Shown one piece after another: positions 1-8,068 of a stretch of 54,199 bases of DNA. Source of the DNA: Nocardioides sp. (GTDB lineage Bacteria > Actinomycetota > Actinomycetes > Propionibacteriales > Nocardioidaceae); the NCBI GenBank assembly GCA_002729525.1, contig PBYI01000068.1:1-54199 (forward strand). Reading direction: 5' to 3'. A program made the position numbers and the translations under genes. Below the pieces are notes generated by a model that searched no databases, was not told where the DNA came from, and saw only the letters and a list, made by a program, of their open reading frames with translations. Each line of letters begins with the position of its first letter. The stretch's first letter is position 1.

Positions 1-143
1 AGCTCCACCAGCTCGTCAACGAGGCCACCAAGCTCGCCGGCGCCTCCGGCACCAAGGGCACCATGGACCTCGACGCCGCCGACCAGCTCCTCGCCAAGAT
101 CGACGAGATCGCCGAGATCTTCTGGGAGACGAAGAAGGCCTGA
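1..143 (+). CDS. C-terminal end of an unrecognised protein (5' truncated)
   Basis: The window opens inside a plus-strand gene. Reading codons from base 3, the last 46 residues run from LHQLVNEATKLAG to EIFWETKKA and end at a TGA at 141-143. The tail is helical and charged, and the following hairpin at 181-217 fits its 3' end. I do not recognise the family, so no function is given. The rest of the gene lies outside the window. Confidence 0.6.
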   Translation, partial: LHQLVNEATKLAGASGTKGTMDLDAADQLLAKIDEIAEIFWETKKA

Positions 144-180
144 CCGGGCCCGGGGCGCTCCCGCCCCACGCACGTTTGTC

Positions 181-217
181 GAGGCCGGTCCTCGGGTAGC
201 AGCCCGGGACCGGCCTC
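181..217 (+). terminator. Hairpin terminator after the first gene
   Basis: An 11-bp perfect stem (GAGGCCGGTCC at 181-191 pairing with 207-217) continues into an inner CGGG/CCCG pairing. It lies 37 nt after the first stop codon. There is no long T tract, which is usual for actinobacterial terminators. Confidence 0.6.
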
Positions 218-294
218 GCGGCCGTCCGGCCCCAGCGGCCACTCCCCCGCGCTCGTCGACCCACGGCGACCGCCGAGATCGAAGGACCCACCCC

Positions 295-723
295 ATGACC
301 ACGACCGACGGCCCCGGGCGCCCCGACGTCGAGCTGCGGGTGCCGGCCGACGGCGCCTTCGCGTCGGTGCTGCGCACCACCACCGCGGGTCTCGCCGCGC
401 GCCTCGACTTCACCATCGACGACATCGAGGACCTCCGCATCGCCGTCGGCGAGGCGCACGCGCTCGCCCTCGAGCAGGCCCCGGCCGACGTCGTCGGCGA
501 CCTGCTGTGCGGCTTCACCCTCCAGCCGGGCCGGATCACCGTCACCGTGTCGGTCGCCGTCGACGGCGCCGTCGAGCCCGACCTCCAGAGCTTCGCCTGG
601 CAGGTGCTCAGCACCCTGGCCTCCGAGGCCGACTGGGTCTCCGGCGACGGGCGGTTCACGGTCACGATGACGATGACCTCCTCCGCCCTTCCTCCCGTCG
701 CCGACGCGCCCGCCGCGCTCTGA
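295..723 (+). CDS. RsbW-type anti-sigma factor / serine kinase (HATPase_c)
   Basis: A 142-residue single-domain GHKL ATPase of the RsbW/SpoIIAB type. Such proteins bind and inhibit a SigB/SigF-type sigma factor and phosphorylate an anti-anti-sigma protein. The N-box-like segment IEDLRIAVGEAHALAL lies near residues 43-58, where the family usually has the ATP-binding N box. The protein ends in a short Pro/Ala tail. It starts at an ATG with a GAAGGA ribosome site at 281-286. The sigma factor gene begins 16 nt downstream, so the pair is probably co-transcribed and the partner is that sigma factor. No anti-anti-sigma gene is seen here. Confidence 0.85.
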   Translation: MTTTDGPGRPDVELRVPADGAFASVLRTTTAGLAARLDFTIDDIEDLRIAVGEAHALALEQAPADVVGDLLCGFTLQPGRITVTVSVAVDGAVEPDLQSFAWQVLSTLASEADWVSGDGRFTVTMTMTSSALPPVADAPAAL

Positions 724-739
724 GAGGCCGGTCGGAGCC

Positions 740-1675
740 GTGCAGGACCCCCCCACCGACCCCACCGACGGGACCTCCGAGGTCCCGGCCACGGTCGCGC
801 CCGAGGATGTCGGACCTCCAGTCGACGACGTCCCCAGCCCCGCCGAGGCCGCGGCGACCGCCGACGACGCCAGTGACAGCGCGGGCGCTCGCGCGACCCG
901 CGGCCGCGAGCGCACCGAGGAGACACGGCGGCGCAGCGCCGAGCTCTTCGCGACCCTCGGCGACAAGGCGTCCTCCGAGGCCGTGCGCAGCACTGCCCGC
1001 GACGACCTGGTGCACCTGCACCTGCCGCTCGTCGAGCACTGTGCCCGGCGCTTCCGCAACCGCGGCGAGCCGTTCGAGGACCTCGTGCAGGTCGGCACCA
1101 TCGGCCTGCTGAAGTCGATCGACCGCTTCGACACCGACCGCGGTGTGGAGTTCTCGACGTACGCGACCCCCACGATCATCGGCGAGATCAAGCGCTACTT
1201 CCGCGACAAGGGCTGGGCGATCCGGGTGCCGCGCAGGCTCCAGGAGCTGCGCATGCAGATCGGCGCCGCGACCGCAGAGCTCACCCAGTCGCTGGGCCGC
1301 TCCCCCACGGCCCGCGAGCTCGCCGAGCGCATCGGCTGCTCGGTCGAGGAGATCGTCGAGGGCATGGAGTCGAGCAACGCCTACTCCACGCTCTCCCTCG
1401 ACGCCGGAAACGACACCGAGGACGACGGCGGCGGCACGATGCTCGACGCGCTCGGCGTCGACGACGCCGGCCTGGAGCACGTCGAGGTGCGCGAGTCGAT
1501 CAAGCCGCTGCTGGCCAACCTGCCCGAGCGGGAGAAGAAGATCCTGCTGCTGCGGTTCTTCAAGAACATGACGCAGTCGCAGATCGCCGAGGAGATCGGC
1601 GTGAGCCAGATGCACGTGTCCCGGCTGCTCAACCGCACGCTGACCCAGCTGCGGGAGTCGCTCGCCGAGGACTGA
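740..1675 (+). CDS. SigB/SigF-family RNA polymerase sigma factor
   Basis: A group 3 sigma-70 factor of 311 residues. The first ~60 residues are Pro/Ala/Asp-rich and probably variable. Region 2 follows (FRNRGEPFEDLVQVGTIGLL near 105-124, then FSTYATPTIIGEIKRYFRD), then region 3 (IGAATAELTQSLGRSPTARE), and region 4 ends in a helix-turn-helix (SQIAEEIGVSQMHVSRLLN). This order and the STYATPTI motif are typical of actinobacterial SigB/SigF/SigG proteins, which direct stress or developmental genes. The GTG start at 740 is the most upstream one; family members are often about 260 residues, so a later start is possible. It is coupled to the RsbW-like gene upstream. Confidence 0.9.
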   Translation: MQDPPTDPTDGTSEVPATVAPEDVGPPVDDVPSPAEAAATADDASDSAGARATRGRERTEETRRRSAELFATLGDKASSEAVRSTARDDLVHLHLPLVEHCARRFRNRGEPFEDLVQVGTIGLLKSIDRFDTDRGVEFSTYATPTIIGEIKRYFRDKGWAIRVPRRLQELRMQIGAATAELTQSLGRSPTARELAERIGCSVEEIVEGMESSNAYSTLSLDAGNDTEDDGGGTMLDALGVDDAGLEHVEVRESIKPLLANLPEREKKILLLRFFKNMTQSQIAEEIGVSQMHVSRLLNRTLTQLRESLAED

Positions 1676-1701
1676 TCGCGGGGTACTCGGCGACCACGCG
1701 C

Positions 1702-2124
1702 TCAGGCGTCGGGTCGCGCCTGCGGGTCACGCTCGAGCGCCTCGATGCTGTCGGGGTGCAGCACGCCGGCGACGGTCACCAGGGCCACGACGACCAGGAC
1801 GACGGCCACCAGGGCCACGTCGCGGACGTTCCAGGCCAGGCCGAGCGCGATGAGCTGGGTGAGCAGCACCGGGCCGCGCGCCCAGGTCGCGCCGCGCGAC
1901 AGCGCCCACGCGCTGACGACGAGCAGCACGCCGTACCCGGCGAAGAAGGCGGCCGTGGACAGCCCCATCGCCATCCGCCCCTCGGTGAGGGAGAACGCCT
2001 CGAGCACGGCGGCACCCAGCAGGAACACCGCCTCGAGGCCCGCGAGCGAGGCTGCGACGGTCAGCGGCGGCGGGGCGTCGCGGAAGCGCGCCGGAGGGGG
2101 TCGGTGGTCGTCGTCGAGCGGCAC
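1702..2124 (-). CDS. Small integral membrane protein, four predicted helices
   Basis: A 140-residue protein with a Pro/Asp-rich cytoplasmic start and four hydrophobic segments (about 22-44, 52-74, 84-102 and 105-124). It ends in a charged tail, EALERDPQARPDA. I see no catalytic motif and cannot name the family; it resembles the many actinobacterial proteins annotated only as hypothetical membrane proteins. It is convergent with the sigma factor gene and divergent from whiB1. It starts at an ATG. Confidence 0.7.
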   Translation of the reverse strand: MPLDDDHRPPPARFRDAPPPLTVAASLAGLEAVFLLGAAVLEAFSLTEGRMAMGLSTAAFFAGYGVLLVVSAWALSRGATWARGPVLLTQLIALGLAWNVRDVALVAVVLVVVALVTVAGVLHPDSIEALERDPQARPDA

Positions 2125-2195
2125 CGTGGCAGCCTACGCAGTCGGCAGGAGGGCCCCGGTGGCACAGTCTGTGATCCAGCAGACCCACTACCCTC

Positions 2196-2224
2196 TTGAA
2201 CAGTCGTGCGCTCTTTGCGAAAGT
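2196..2224 (+). promoter_or_regulatory. Possible whiB1 promoter
   Basis: In the 200-nt gap before whiB1, TTGAAC at 2196-2201 lies 17 nt before GAAAGT at 2219-2224. This matches a -35 well and a -10 only in part. Transcription from here would give a leader of about 95 nt, with an AAGGA ribosome site at 2310-2314. The rest of the gap shows nothing else convincing. Confidence 0.35.
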
Positions 2225-2325
2225 AGCCGATGCGCTCGTGAGGACGTTCACAAGACACTCATGTCCGCGCCCGCAGGCCTGAACATCCCTGCCTGCACGT
2301 TCGAGTTGTAAGGATCGCCGCTGTC

Positions 2326-2577
2326 ATGGACTGGCGCCACCGTTCCGCGTGCCTGGACGAGGACCCTGAGCTGTTCTTCCCGATCGGGAACACCGGCCCT
2401 GCGATCCTCCAGATCGAGGAGGCCAAGCAGGTGTGCCGTCGTTGCGACGTGCGCGAGCTCTGTCTCCAGTGGGCGCTCGAGGCCGGCCAGGACCACGGCG
2501 TCTGGGGAGGCCTGAGCGAGGACGAGCGCCGCGCGCTCAAGCGCCGCAACGCCCGCTCCCGCGTCCGCGCGAGCTGA
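2326..2577 (+). CDS. whiB1: WhiB1-type iron-sulfur transcription factor
   Basis: An 83-residue Wbl protein. It carries the four cluster ligands Cys9, Cys37, Cys40 and Cys46 (C-x2-C-x5-C), the GVWGG turn at 58-62, and a basic tail ALKRRNARSR that contacts DNA. The opening MDWRHRSACLDEDPELFFP is characteristic of WhiB1. In mycobacteria WhiB1 is an essential, NO-sensitive 4Fe-4S protein that binds the main sigma factor. The convergent PdtaS-like kinase next door matches the Rv3219-Rv3220c arrangement of M. tuberculosis. Confidence 0.95.
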   Translation: MDWRHRSACLDEDPELFFPIGNTGPAILQIEEAKQVCRRCDVRELCLQWALEAGQDHGVWGGLSEDERRALKRRNARSRVRAS

Positions 2578-2620
2578 GCACGGAGCGCGCCGACCCCGGG
2601 GGAGAGCTCGTGGACGACGT

Positions 2621-2637
2621 GCCGGCGACCCGCCGGC
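2621..2637. terminator. Short hairpin between convergent whiB1 and pdtaS
   Basis: GCCGGCG at 2621-2627 pairs with CGCCGGC at 2631-2637 around a 3-nt loop. It lies between the stop codons of two convergent genes and could act in both directions. Confidence 0.4.
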
Positions 2638-2643
2638 GGGAGG

Positions 2644-4116
2644 TCAGACCGGCAGGTCGATGACCACCCGGGTGCCCGACACCGAGTCGCGCCCCGCGAT
2701 CGTCAGCCGCCCACCGAGCTCGCTCTCCACGAGCGTCCGCACGATCGACAGCCCCAGGTTGGTCGAGCCGTCGAGGTCGAAGCCCGGCGGCAGGCCCCGA
2801 CCGTCGTCGTCGACGGCGACCGTCAGCCGCTCGCTGTCGCGGGTCGCCTCGACCACCACCGAGCCACCACCGTCGGCCGCCAGGTCGGCGAAGCCGTGCT
2901 CGACGGCGTTCTGCATCAGCTCGGTCAGCACCATCGCCAGCGCGTTGGCCGTCTCCGAGGCCAGGCTCCCGAACGCGCCGTCGCGGCGTACGACGACCCG
3001 GCCGGTCAGCCCGCTGACCTCGGTCACCATCGAGCCGAGCCGGTCGGCGACCTCGTCGAAGTCGACGATCTCCTCGACGGCCTGGCTCAGCGTCTCGTGC
3101 ACGATCGCGATCGACCCGACCCGACGCACGGCCTCCTCCAGCGCCGCCTTGGCGTCCTCGGAGTCCATGCGACGCGCCTGCAGGCGCAGCAGCGCCGCGA
3201 CGGTCTGCAGGTTGTTCTTCACGCGGTGGTGGATCTCGCGGATCGTGGCGTCCTTGGTGACCAGCTCGCGGTCGCGGCGACGCAGGTCGGTGACGTCACG
3301 GACCAGCACGAGAGCGCCGGTGTGCCGCCCCTCGGGCCGCAACGGGATCGAGCGGACGATGAGCGCCGCCTCGTCGGTGCCGATCTCGACGTCGCGGTGC
3401 GCCCGGCCGCCGAGCACGGCGCTCAGGGTCTCCTCGTCGGGTCGGCGACGCGCCGGCACCAGGTCGCGCACCAGGTCGGGCAGCTTCTGCCCGTGCAGGT
3501 CGCCGGAGAGCCCGAGGCGGCGGTAGACCGACTGGGCGTTGGGGCTCGCGTAGACGACGCGGCCCTGCGGGTCGACCCGCAGGAACCCGTCGCCCACGCG
3601 CGGGCTGTCGGCGTGGTCGCTGCGCTGGCCGGTCGACGGGAAGTGGCCGGTGGCGATTATCTGGGTCAGCTCGGCGGCGCTCTGGAGGTAGGACAGCTCC
3701 AGGCGGCTGGGGGTGCGGACGCCGAGCAGGTTGGTGTGCCGGCCGATGACCGCGATCACCCGGCCCTCGCGCACCACCGGGATCGCCTCGATCCGCACCG
3801 GCACCTCGTCGCGCCACTCCGGGTCGCCCTCGCGGGCGGTACGCCGCTGAGACCAGGCCTCCTCCAGCAGCGGCCGGGTGCCGGCCTCGACGAACGTGCC
3901 GACCACGTCGTCGACGTACGCCGTGGGGCCGGTGGTGGGCCGGATCTGCGCGGCGCACCAGAACCCGCTGTCGTCGGCGTCACGCAGCCACATCAGCAGG
4001 TCGGCGAAGGACAGGTCGGCGATGATCTGCCAGTCGGCCTGCAGCAGCTGCAGCCACGTGACGTCGTCGACGTCGAGGTGGGCGCGGGTGCGGGCGAGCT
4101 CGGCGAAGGAGGCCAC
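2644..4116 (-). CDS. pdtaS: PdtaS-like sensor histidine kinase (GAF, PAS, HisKA_2, HATPase)
   Basis: A soluble histidine kinase of 490 residues. An N-terminal GAF-like sensor region comes first (WQIIADLSFADLLMWLRD), then a PAS region (FLRVDPQGRVVYASPNAQSV). The HisKA_2 dimer box EIHHRVKNNLQTVAALL has its phospho-accepting His near residue 296. An N box (ELMQNAVEHGF) and a G box (DDDGRGLPPGF) complete the ATPase domain. In mycobacteria PdtaS signals to the RNA-binding antiterminator PdtaR. The reading frame stays open further upstream, but GTG 4116 lies exactly 6 nt after a TACGCT -10 box, so the short leaderless start is preferred. Confidence 0.88.
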   Translation of the reverse strand: MASFAELARTRAHLDVDDVTWLQLLQADWQIIADLSFADLLMWLRDADDSGFWCAAQIRPTTGPTAYVDDVVGTFVEAGTRPLLEEAWSQRRTAREGDPEWRDEVPVRIEAIPVVREGRVIAVIGRHTNLLGVRTPSRLELSYLQSAAELTQIIATGHFPSTGQRSDHADSPRVGDGFLRVDPQGRVVYASPNAQSVYRRLGLSGDLHGQKLPDLVRDLVPARRRPDEETLSAVLGGRAHRDVEIGTDEAALIVRSIPLRPEGRHTGALVLVRDVTDLRRRDRELVTKDATIREIHHRVKNNLQTVAALLRLQARRMDSEDAKAALEEAVRRVGSIAIVHETLSQAVEEIVDFDEVADRLGSMVTEVSGLTGRVVVRRDGAFGSLASETANALAMVLTELMQNAVEHGFADLAADGGGSVVVEATRDSERLTVAVDDDGRGLPPGFDLDGSTNLGLSIVRTLVESELGGRLTIAGRDSVSGTRVVIDLPV

Positions 4117-4122
4117 GCGCAC

Positions 4123-4128
4123 AGCGTA
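4123..4128 (-). promoter_or_regulatory. -10 box for leaderless pdtaS
   Basis: TACGCT on the minus strand, then 6 nt, then GTG at 4116. The transcript would begin at the start codon. This decides the start of the kinase gene. Confidence 0.6.
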
Positions 4129-4262
4129 GGAGTGCCCGCGCGGGCTCCGCGCCGGGCGTCCTGCTGGGCCCGACCTGGGAGGACGCTGAGAGTTGGGTTC
4201 CCCACGTCCGACAGGGGCTTCCCCGGTGGGCCAGACCGGCCGATCTTTGGCAGGATGACCCG

Positions 4263-5156
4263 GTGCCTCGGGTCGACTGGAAAGCTGTCCATGACGACGA
4301 CTTCCGTGTCCCCACGCACCTGGCACTGGCCGACCTGACGACCGAGCTGACCCAGATGCTGGGCGACCCGGACCCCCGTCGTCGCGACGAGCTCGCGCTG
4401 CCGGTGCTGGTCACCTGGATCCAGCGCGGCGTCTACGACGACCTGCTGCCCGGCCTGGGCGACGGCATGGCCGCAGGTCTGCGGGTCGGGCTCGGCGAGC
4501 GGGGCACCGACACGGTGTTCCGGCGCAGCTTCTCGGTGCTGGTGCTGTCGGTGTGCATCGAGCGCGACACCGAGCGGCCGCTCGTGCCCGGCGGGAAGGT
4601 GCTCGACTGGGCCGACCGGGTCGCCACGTGGCTGCTGGCGGAGCAGGACGTGCGCGGCTACGTGCCGGGCAAGGGCTGGGCGCACGCCGTCGCGCACGGC
4701 GCCGACGCCGTCGGAGCGCTGGCCGCCTCACCTCACTTCGGCGCCCCCGAGCTGACCGTGCTCCTCGACGTGCTCGGTGAGCGCGTCGTCGGCCACGTCG
4801 AGCACCTGTTCGTCAACCACGAGGCCGACCGGCTGGCGCTGGCCACCGTGGCGCTGCTGCGTCGCGAGCGGGTGCCCTTCGACGTCCTGGAGGCGTGGCT
4901 CGACCGGCTGGTGAGCACCGCGATCCAGCGCTCGCGCAGCACCCGCCTGCACCGCGACCCCGACCTCGACACCGGCAACCTCGACCTCTACCTGCGCGCC
5001 CTCTACCTCCAGCTCGCGATCGGCCCGCGCCCGCCGGCCACGCGTGCCGACCTGCTGCTCCTGCTCGTCGACTCGCTGCGCGCCCTCAACACGCCCTTCC
5101 TCGGCGCGCCGGACCGTCGTACGGCGGTGCACCGGCGGTCGGTGCCGGGCGCCTGA
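4263..5156 (+). CDS. DUF2785 domain protein
   Basis: A 297-residue, mostly helical, soluble protein. It contains the region VPGKGWAHAVAHGADAVGAL near residues 137-156, which is the conserved core of DUF2785 proteins. Their function is not established. There is no signal peptide or membrane segment. The GTG start lies just after CAGGAT plus 6 nt, so the mRNA may be leaderless. It is divergent from pdtaS and is followed by a separately promoted ThDP enzyme gene. Confidence 0.75.
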   Translation: MPRVDWKAVHDDDFRVPTHLALADLTTELTQMLGDPDPRRRDELALPVLVTWIQRGVYDDLLPGLGDGMAAGLRVGLGERGTDTVFRRSFSVLVLSVCIERDTERPLVPGGKVLDWADRVATWLLAEQDVRGYVPGKGWAHAVAHGADAVGALAASPHFGAPELTVLLDVLGERVVGHVEHLFVNHEADRLALATVALLRRERVPFDVLEAWLDRLVSTAIQRSRSTRLHRDPDLDTGNLDLYLRALYLQLAIGPRPPATRADLLLLLVDSLRALNTPFLGAPDRRTAVHRRSVPGA

Positions 5157-5202
5157 GAGGTCTCGGACGCAGCGTGCGGTGACCGGACGTCGTACGCGTG
5201 GG

Positions 5203-5208
5203 TAACGT
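5203..5208 (+). promoter_or_regulatory. -10 box for leaderless ThDP-enzyme operon
   Basis: TAACGT, then 7 nt, then ATG 5216. An in-frame GTG at 5198 lies upstream of this box, so the ATG is the better start. Confidence 0.6.
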
Positions 5209-5215
5209 GCGCCAC

Positions 5216-6895
5216 ATGACGACCGACCAGCAGCAGTCCGCCCCCGCCGGGGAGCTCGAGGGCCACGCCGGCACCCTGGCCGTGGAGGCCGCGCGCGCCC
5301 ACGGCGTGGAGACGATGTTCACGCTCTCCGGGGCGCACGTCTTCCCGATGTACGACGGTGCGGTGAAGGCCGATCCGCCGATGCGGCTGCTCGACGTCCG
5401 GCACGAGCAGACGGCGGCCTTCGCCGCGGAGGCGACCGGCAAACTGACCCGTCGTCCGGGGCTCGCGGTGCTCACCGCAGGCCCGGGCGTCACCAACGGC
5501 GTCAGTGCGATCGCCCAGGCACAGTTCGCCGGCTCCCCCATGGTCGTCGTCGGCGGTCGCGCGCCGGCCAACCGCTGGGGCTCGGGCAGCCTGCAGGAGC
5601 TCGACCAGCCGCCGATCGTGGAGTCGGTCTCCAAGATGGCGACCACGCTGCACCTGGCGACCGACGTCGCGCCGGGCATGGACGAGGCCTTCCGCCAGGC
5701 CGGCTCGTCGCACCGCGGTCCGGTGTTCGTCGACGTGCCCATGGACGAGTTCTTCAACACCGCCACCGCGCCCGCGCCGTCGGGCGCCACCGACCGCGGC
5801 GCCGACCCCGACCCGGAGGCGGTCGCCGCGATCGCCCGGCTGCTGGCCGAGGCCTCGCGCCCCGTACTCGTGCTCGGCACCGACGTGTGGGCCGACGGCG
5901 CCGAGGAGGCCGCGCTGCGCCTGGTCGAGTCGGCCGGGCTGCCGGCGATCACCAACGGCATGGGCCGCGGCGTCGTGCCCGGCGGCCACCCGCTGCTGGT
6001 CACCAAGGCCCGCGGCGCCGCGCTCGGCGGGGCCGACCTCGTGGTCGTCGTCGGCACCCCGCTCGACTTCCGGCTCGGGTACGGCGTCTTCGGCGGCAAG
6101 GACGGCGCCACCCCGGCCAAGGTCGTGCACGTCGCCGACTCCCCCGGCCAGGTGTCCGGGCACGCCGAGCTGGCGGCGTCGGTCTCCGGCGACCTCACCT
6201 CGGTGCTCGACGGCGTCCTGGCAGCGCTCGAGCGGGGCTCCAAGCCCGACTGGGCGGCGTGGGTGTCGGGGCTGCAGGACACCGTCGCGCAGGCCGTCGA
6301 GCGCGACCGCAAGCTGCTCACCGCCGAGGCCGACCCGATCCACCCGGCGCGGATCTACGGCGAGCTGGTGCCGCGGCTGGCCGAGGACGCCGTCGTGATC
6401 GGCGACGGCGGCGACTTCGTGTCGTTCGCCGGCAAGTTCGTCGAGCCGAAGCGGCCCGGCGGCTGGCTCGACCCCGGCCCGTACGGCTGCCTCGGCGCCG
6501 GCCTCGGCGCGGCCATCGCCGCCCGCATCGCCCGCCCGTCGGCTCAGGTGGTGCTGCTGCTCGGTGACGGTGCCGCCGGCTTCTCGCTGATGGACGTCGA
6601 CACCCTCGTGCGCCACGGCCTGCCGGTCGTCATGGTGATGGGCAACAACTCCGCCTGGGGCCTGGAGAAGGGCCCCATGCAGATGCTCTACGGCTACGAC
6701 GTGGCCGCCGACCTGGCACCCGCGACGAAGTACGAGGACGTCGTCAAGGCGCTCGGCGGGGCCGGCGAGGCCGTCACCGACCCGCGCCAGATCGGCCCCG
6801 CCCTCGACCGGGCGTTCGCGGCGAACGTGCCCTACCTCGTCAACGTCATCACCGACGTCGACGCCGCCTACCCGCGCAACACCTTCGGCGTGTGA
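5216..6895 (+). CDS. Acetolactate synthase-like thiamine diphosphate enzyme
   Basis: A 559-residue ThDP-dependent enzyme of the acetolactate synthase/pyruvate decarboxylase superfamily. The N-terminal Pyr domain has the conserved catalytic glutamate, Glu64 (LDVRHEQTAAFAAEATG). A central domain follows, and the PP domain has GDG at 450-452 and the paired Asn at 477-478 that close the ThDP-Mg motif. It has no ilvN partner beside it, so a housekeeping IlvB role is unlikely. Related stand-alone proteins are usually annotated as acetolactate synthase, and the true substrate is uncertain. It heads an operon with a GNAT protein and a hotdog protein, joined by 4-nt overlaps. Confidence 0.85.
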   Translation: MTTDQQQSAPAGELEGHAGTLAVEAARAHGVETMFTLSGAHVFPMYDGAVKADPPMRLLDVRHEQTAAFAAEATGKLTRRPGLAVLTAGPGVTNGVSAIAQAQFAGSPMVVVGGRAPANRWGSGSLQELDQPPIVESVSKMATTLHLATDVAPGMDEAFRQAGSSHRGPVFVDVPMDEFFNTATAPAPSGATDRGADPDPEAVAAIARLLAEASRPVLVLGTDVWADGAEEAALRLVESAGLPAITNGMGRGVVPGGHPLLVTKARGAALGGADLVVVVGTPLDFRLGYGVFGGKDGATPAKVVHVADSPGQVSGHAELAASVSGDLTSVLDGVLAALERGSKPDWAAWVSGLQDTVAQAVERDRKLLTAEADPIHPARIYGELVPRLAEDAVVIGDGGDFVSFAGKFVEPKRPGGWLDPGPYGCLGAGLGAAIAARIARPSAQVVLLLGDGAAGFSLMDVDTLVRHGLPVVMVMGNNSAWGLEKGPMQMLYGYDVAADLAPATKYEDVVKALGGAGEAVTDPRQIGPALDRAFAANVPYLVNVITDVDAAYPRNTFGV

Positions 6896-7404
6896 CGGCG
6901 CCTCCGACCGGCGCCCTCGTCGTACGACGTGCCGCCGGCCCGGGCGAGCTGGCCCGGGTCGGCGCGCTGACCGAGGCGGCGTACGAGCCGTTCCTGCTGG
7001 GACGCACCGACCCCTACCGCGAGCGGCTGCGCGACGCCGCCACCCGCGATCGCGAGGCCGAGGTGCTCGTCGCCGAGCTCGACGACGTGGTGGTCGGCGG
7101 CGTGACGGTGTGCCCACCGGGGTCGCCGTGGCGCGAGATCGCCGCCGACGACGCCGAGGGCGAGTTCCGGATGCTCGCCGTCGACCCGACCCGGCAGGGT
7201 GCGGGCGTGGGTGGTGCCCTGGTGGAAGCGGTGCTCGCGCGCTTCGCCGCGGACGGCGCCCGCGGCGTGGTGCTGTCGAGCCTGCGCCAGATGGACGGTG
7301 CCCACCGGCTCTACGAGCGGCACGGGTTCGTCCGCGCTCCGGAGCGCGACTGGAGGCCGCTGCCCGACGTCGACCTGATCGCCTACGTGAAGGACCTCCC
7401 GTGA
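6892..7404 (+). CDS. GNAT-family N-acetyltransferase
   Basis: A 170-residue acetyltransferase fold. The acetyl-CoA loop motif is visible as EFRMLAVDPTRQGAGVGGAL (about 92-111), followed by the C-terminal RLYERHGFVR helix-strand typical of GNAT proteins. The substrate cannot be read from the sequence. It starts at a GTG that overlaps the TGA of the ThDP enzyme by four bases, so it is translationally coupled, and its own stop overlaps the next gene in the same way. Confidence 0.88.
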   Translation: MTAPPTGALVVRRAAGPGELARVGALTEAAYEPFLLGRTDPYRERLRDAATRDREAEVLVAELDDVVVGGVTVCPPGSPWREIAADDAEGEFRMLAVDPTRQGAGVGGALVEAVLARFAADGARGVVLSSLRQMDGAHRLYERHGFVRAPERDWRPLPDVDLIAYVKDLP

Positions 7405-7799
7405 CCGACTCCTCCTCCACTGTCTCCCCCGCGACCCTGACGTTCACCGTCGGCGACGACGACACCGCGCTCGCCGTCGGCTCCGGCACGCTGCCGGTGC
7501 TCGGCACGCCGCGCCTGCTGGCGTGGTGCGAGGCGGCGACCTGCGCGGCGCTGGAGCCCGTGCTGCCCGAGGGCGGCACGTCCGTCGGCACCCGGGTGTC
7601 CCTGGAGCACCTCGCACCGTCGGCGGTCGGACAGGCGGTCGAGGTGACCGCCACGCCGGCGTACGTCGACGGGCGGCTGCACCGGCTCACCGTCAGCGCC
7701 CGCAACCTCGGCCCCGACGGCACCCCCGGCAAGGTCGTCGGCGCCGGCGAGGTCCCCCGCGTCGTCGTCGACGCCGAGCGCTTCCTGTCCCGCCTCTGA
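7401..7799 (+). CDS. Hotdog-fold thioesterase-like protein (FlK-like)
   Basis: A 132-residue hotdog-fold protein. The segment LLAWCEAATCAALEP, followed by GTSVGTRVSLEHLAPSAVGQ, matches the FlK-like thioesterase group, in which the T/S-E-H region contributes to catalysis. The region VEVTATPAYVDGRLHRLTVSA forms the core strands. It is the last gene of a three-gene operon, starts with GTG in a GTGA overlap, and is followed by a strong hairpin. Its acyl-CoA substrate is unknown. Confidence 0.75.
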   Translation: MTDSSSTVSPATLTFTVGDDDTALAVGSGTLPVLGTPRLLAWCEAATCAALEPVLPEGGTSVGTRVSLEHLAPSAVGQAVEVTATPAYVDGRLHRLTVSARNLGPDGTPGKVVGAGEVPRVVVDAERFLSRL

Positions 7800-7814
7800 G
7801 CGCCGCCCCTGGAT

Positions 7815-7842
7815 CGACCCGGCGCAAGTTTGCGCCGGGTCG
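7815..7842 (+). terminator. Strong hairpin terminator
   Basis: A 13-bp perfect stem, CGACCCGGCGCAA at 7815-7827 pairing with 7830-7842, with a 2-nt formal loop. It separates the ThDP operon from the bL37 gene. Confidence 0.7.
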
Positions 7843-7846
7843 GCGA

Positions 7847-7877
7847 TTGGCGGCGGCCCCAAGGGATCTGGGAGGAT
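7847..7877 (+). promoter_or_regulatory. Possible promoter of the bL37 gene
   Basis: TTGGCG at 7847-7852 and GAGGAT at 7872-7877 with a 19-nt spacer. The spacer is long, so this is a tentative call. Confidence 0.3.
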
Positions 7878-7906
7878 GCCCTGATCGTCCAGTCCCAGGA
7901 GGAACC

Positions 7907-7981
7907 ATGGGTAAGACCGGCCGCAAGCGCCGTTCGCGCCGCAAGAAGGCTGCGAACCACGGCAAGCGCCCCAACAGCTGA
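7907..7981 (+). CDS. 24-residue ribosomal protein bL37
   Basis: A very small, strongly basic protein that begins MGKTGRKRRSRRKKAANHG and ends KRPNS. The conserved tail ANHGKRPN matches, from memory, the actinobacterial large-subunit protein bL37 first seen in mycobacterial ribosome structures. It starts at an ATG preceded by a near-perfect AGGAGG at 7898-7903, one of the strongest ribosome sites in the window. Hairpin terminators lie on both sides, so it is a single-gene unit with high expression potential. It is short enough that gene callers can miss it. Confidence 0.85.
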   Translation: MGKTGRKRRSRRKKAANHGKRPNS

Positions 7982-7997
7982 GCGCTGCTGACATGAC

Positions 7998-8024
7998 GAA
8001 CCCCCGGCCATCGGCCGGGGGTTC
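7998..8024. terminator. Terminator after bL37, also facing rsrA
   Basis: GAACCCCCGGCC at 7998-8009 pairs with 8013-8024 around ATC: a 12-bp perfect stem. It lies between the convergent bL37 and rsrA genes. Confidence 0.75.
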
Positions 8025-8068
8025 GCTGCTTCTCGGGGCTACGTGAGCCCGAGTTCAGGACGCGGTGA

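Noticed and set aside
16..1191. Long minus-strand open frame opposite the anti-sigma and sigma genes
   Set aside because: It is antisense to two clear plus-strand genes and is Arg/Ser/Gly-rich, as expected for the reverse frame of high-GC coding DNA.
2125..2325. Crp-like site upstream of whiB1
   Set aside because: A TGTGA half-site at about 2169 has no convincing inverted partner, so it was not called.
5003..8011. A 1002-codon minus-strand open frame
   Set aside because: It runs antisense through the ThDP enzyme, GNAT and thioesterase genes and across two hairpins; its composition is that of shadow frames.
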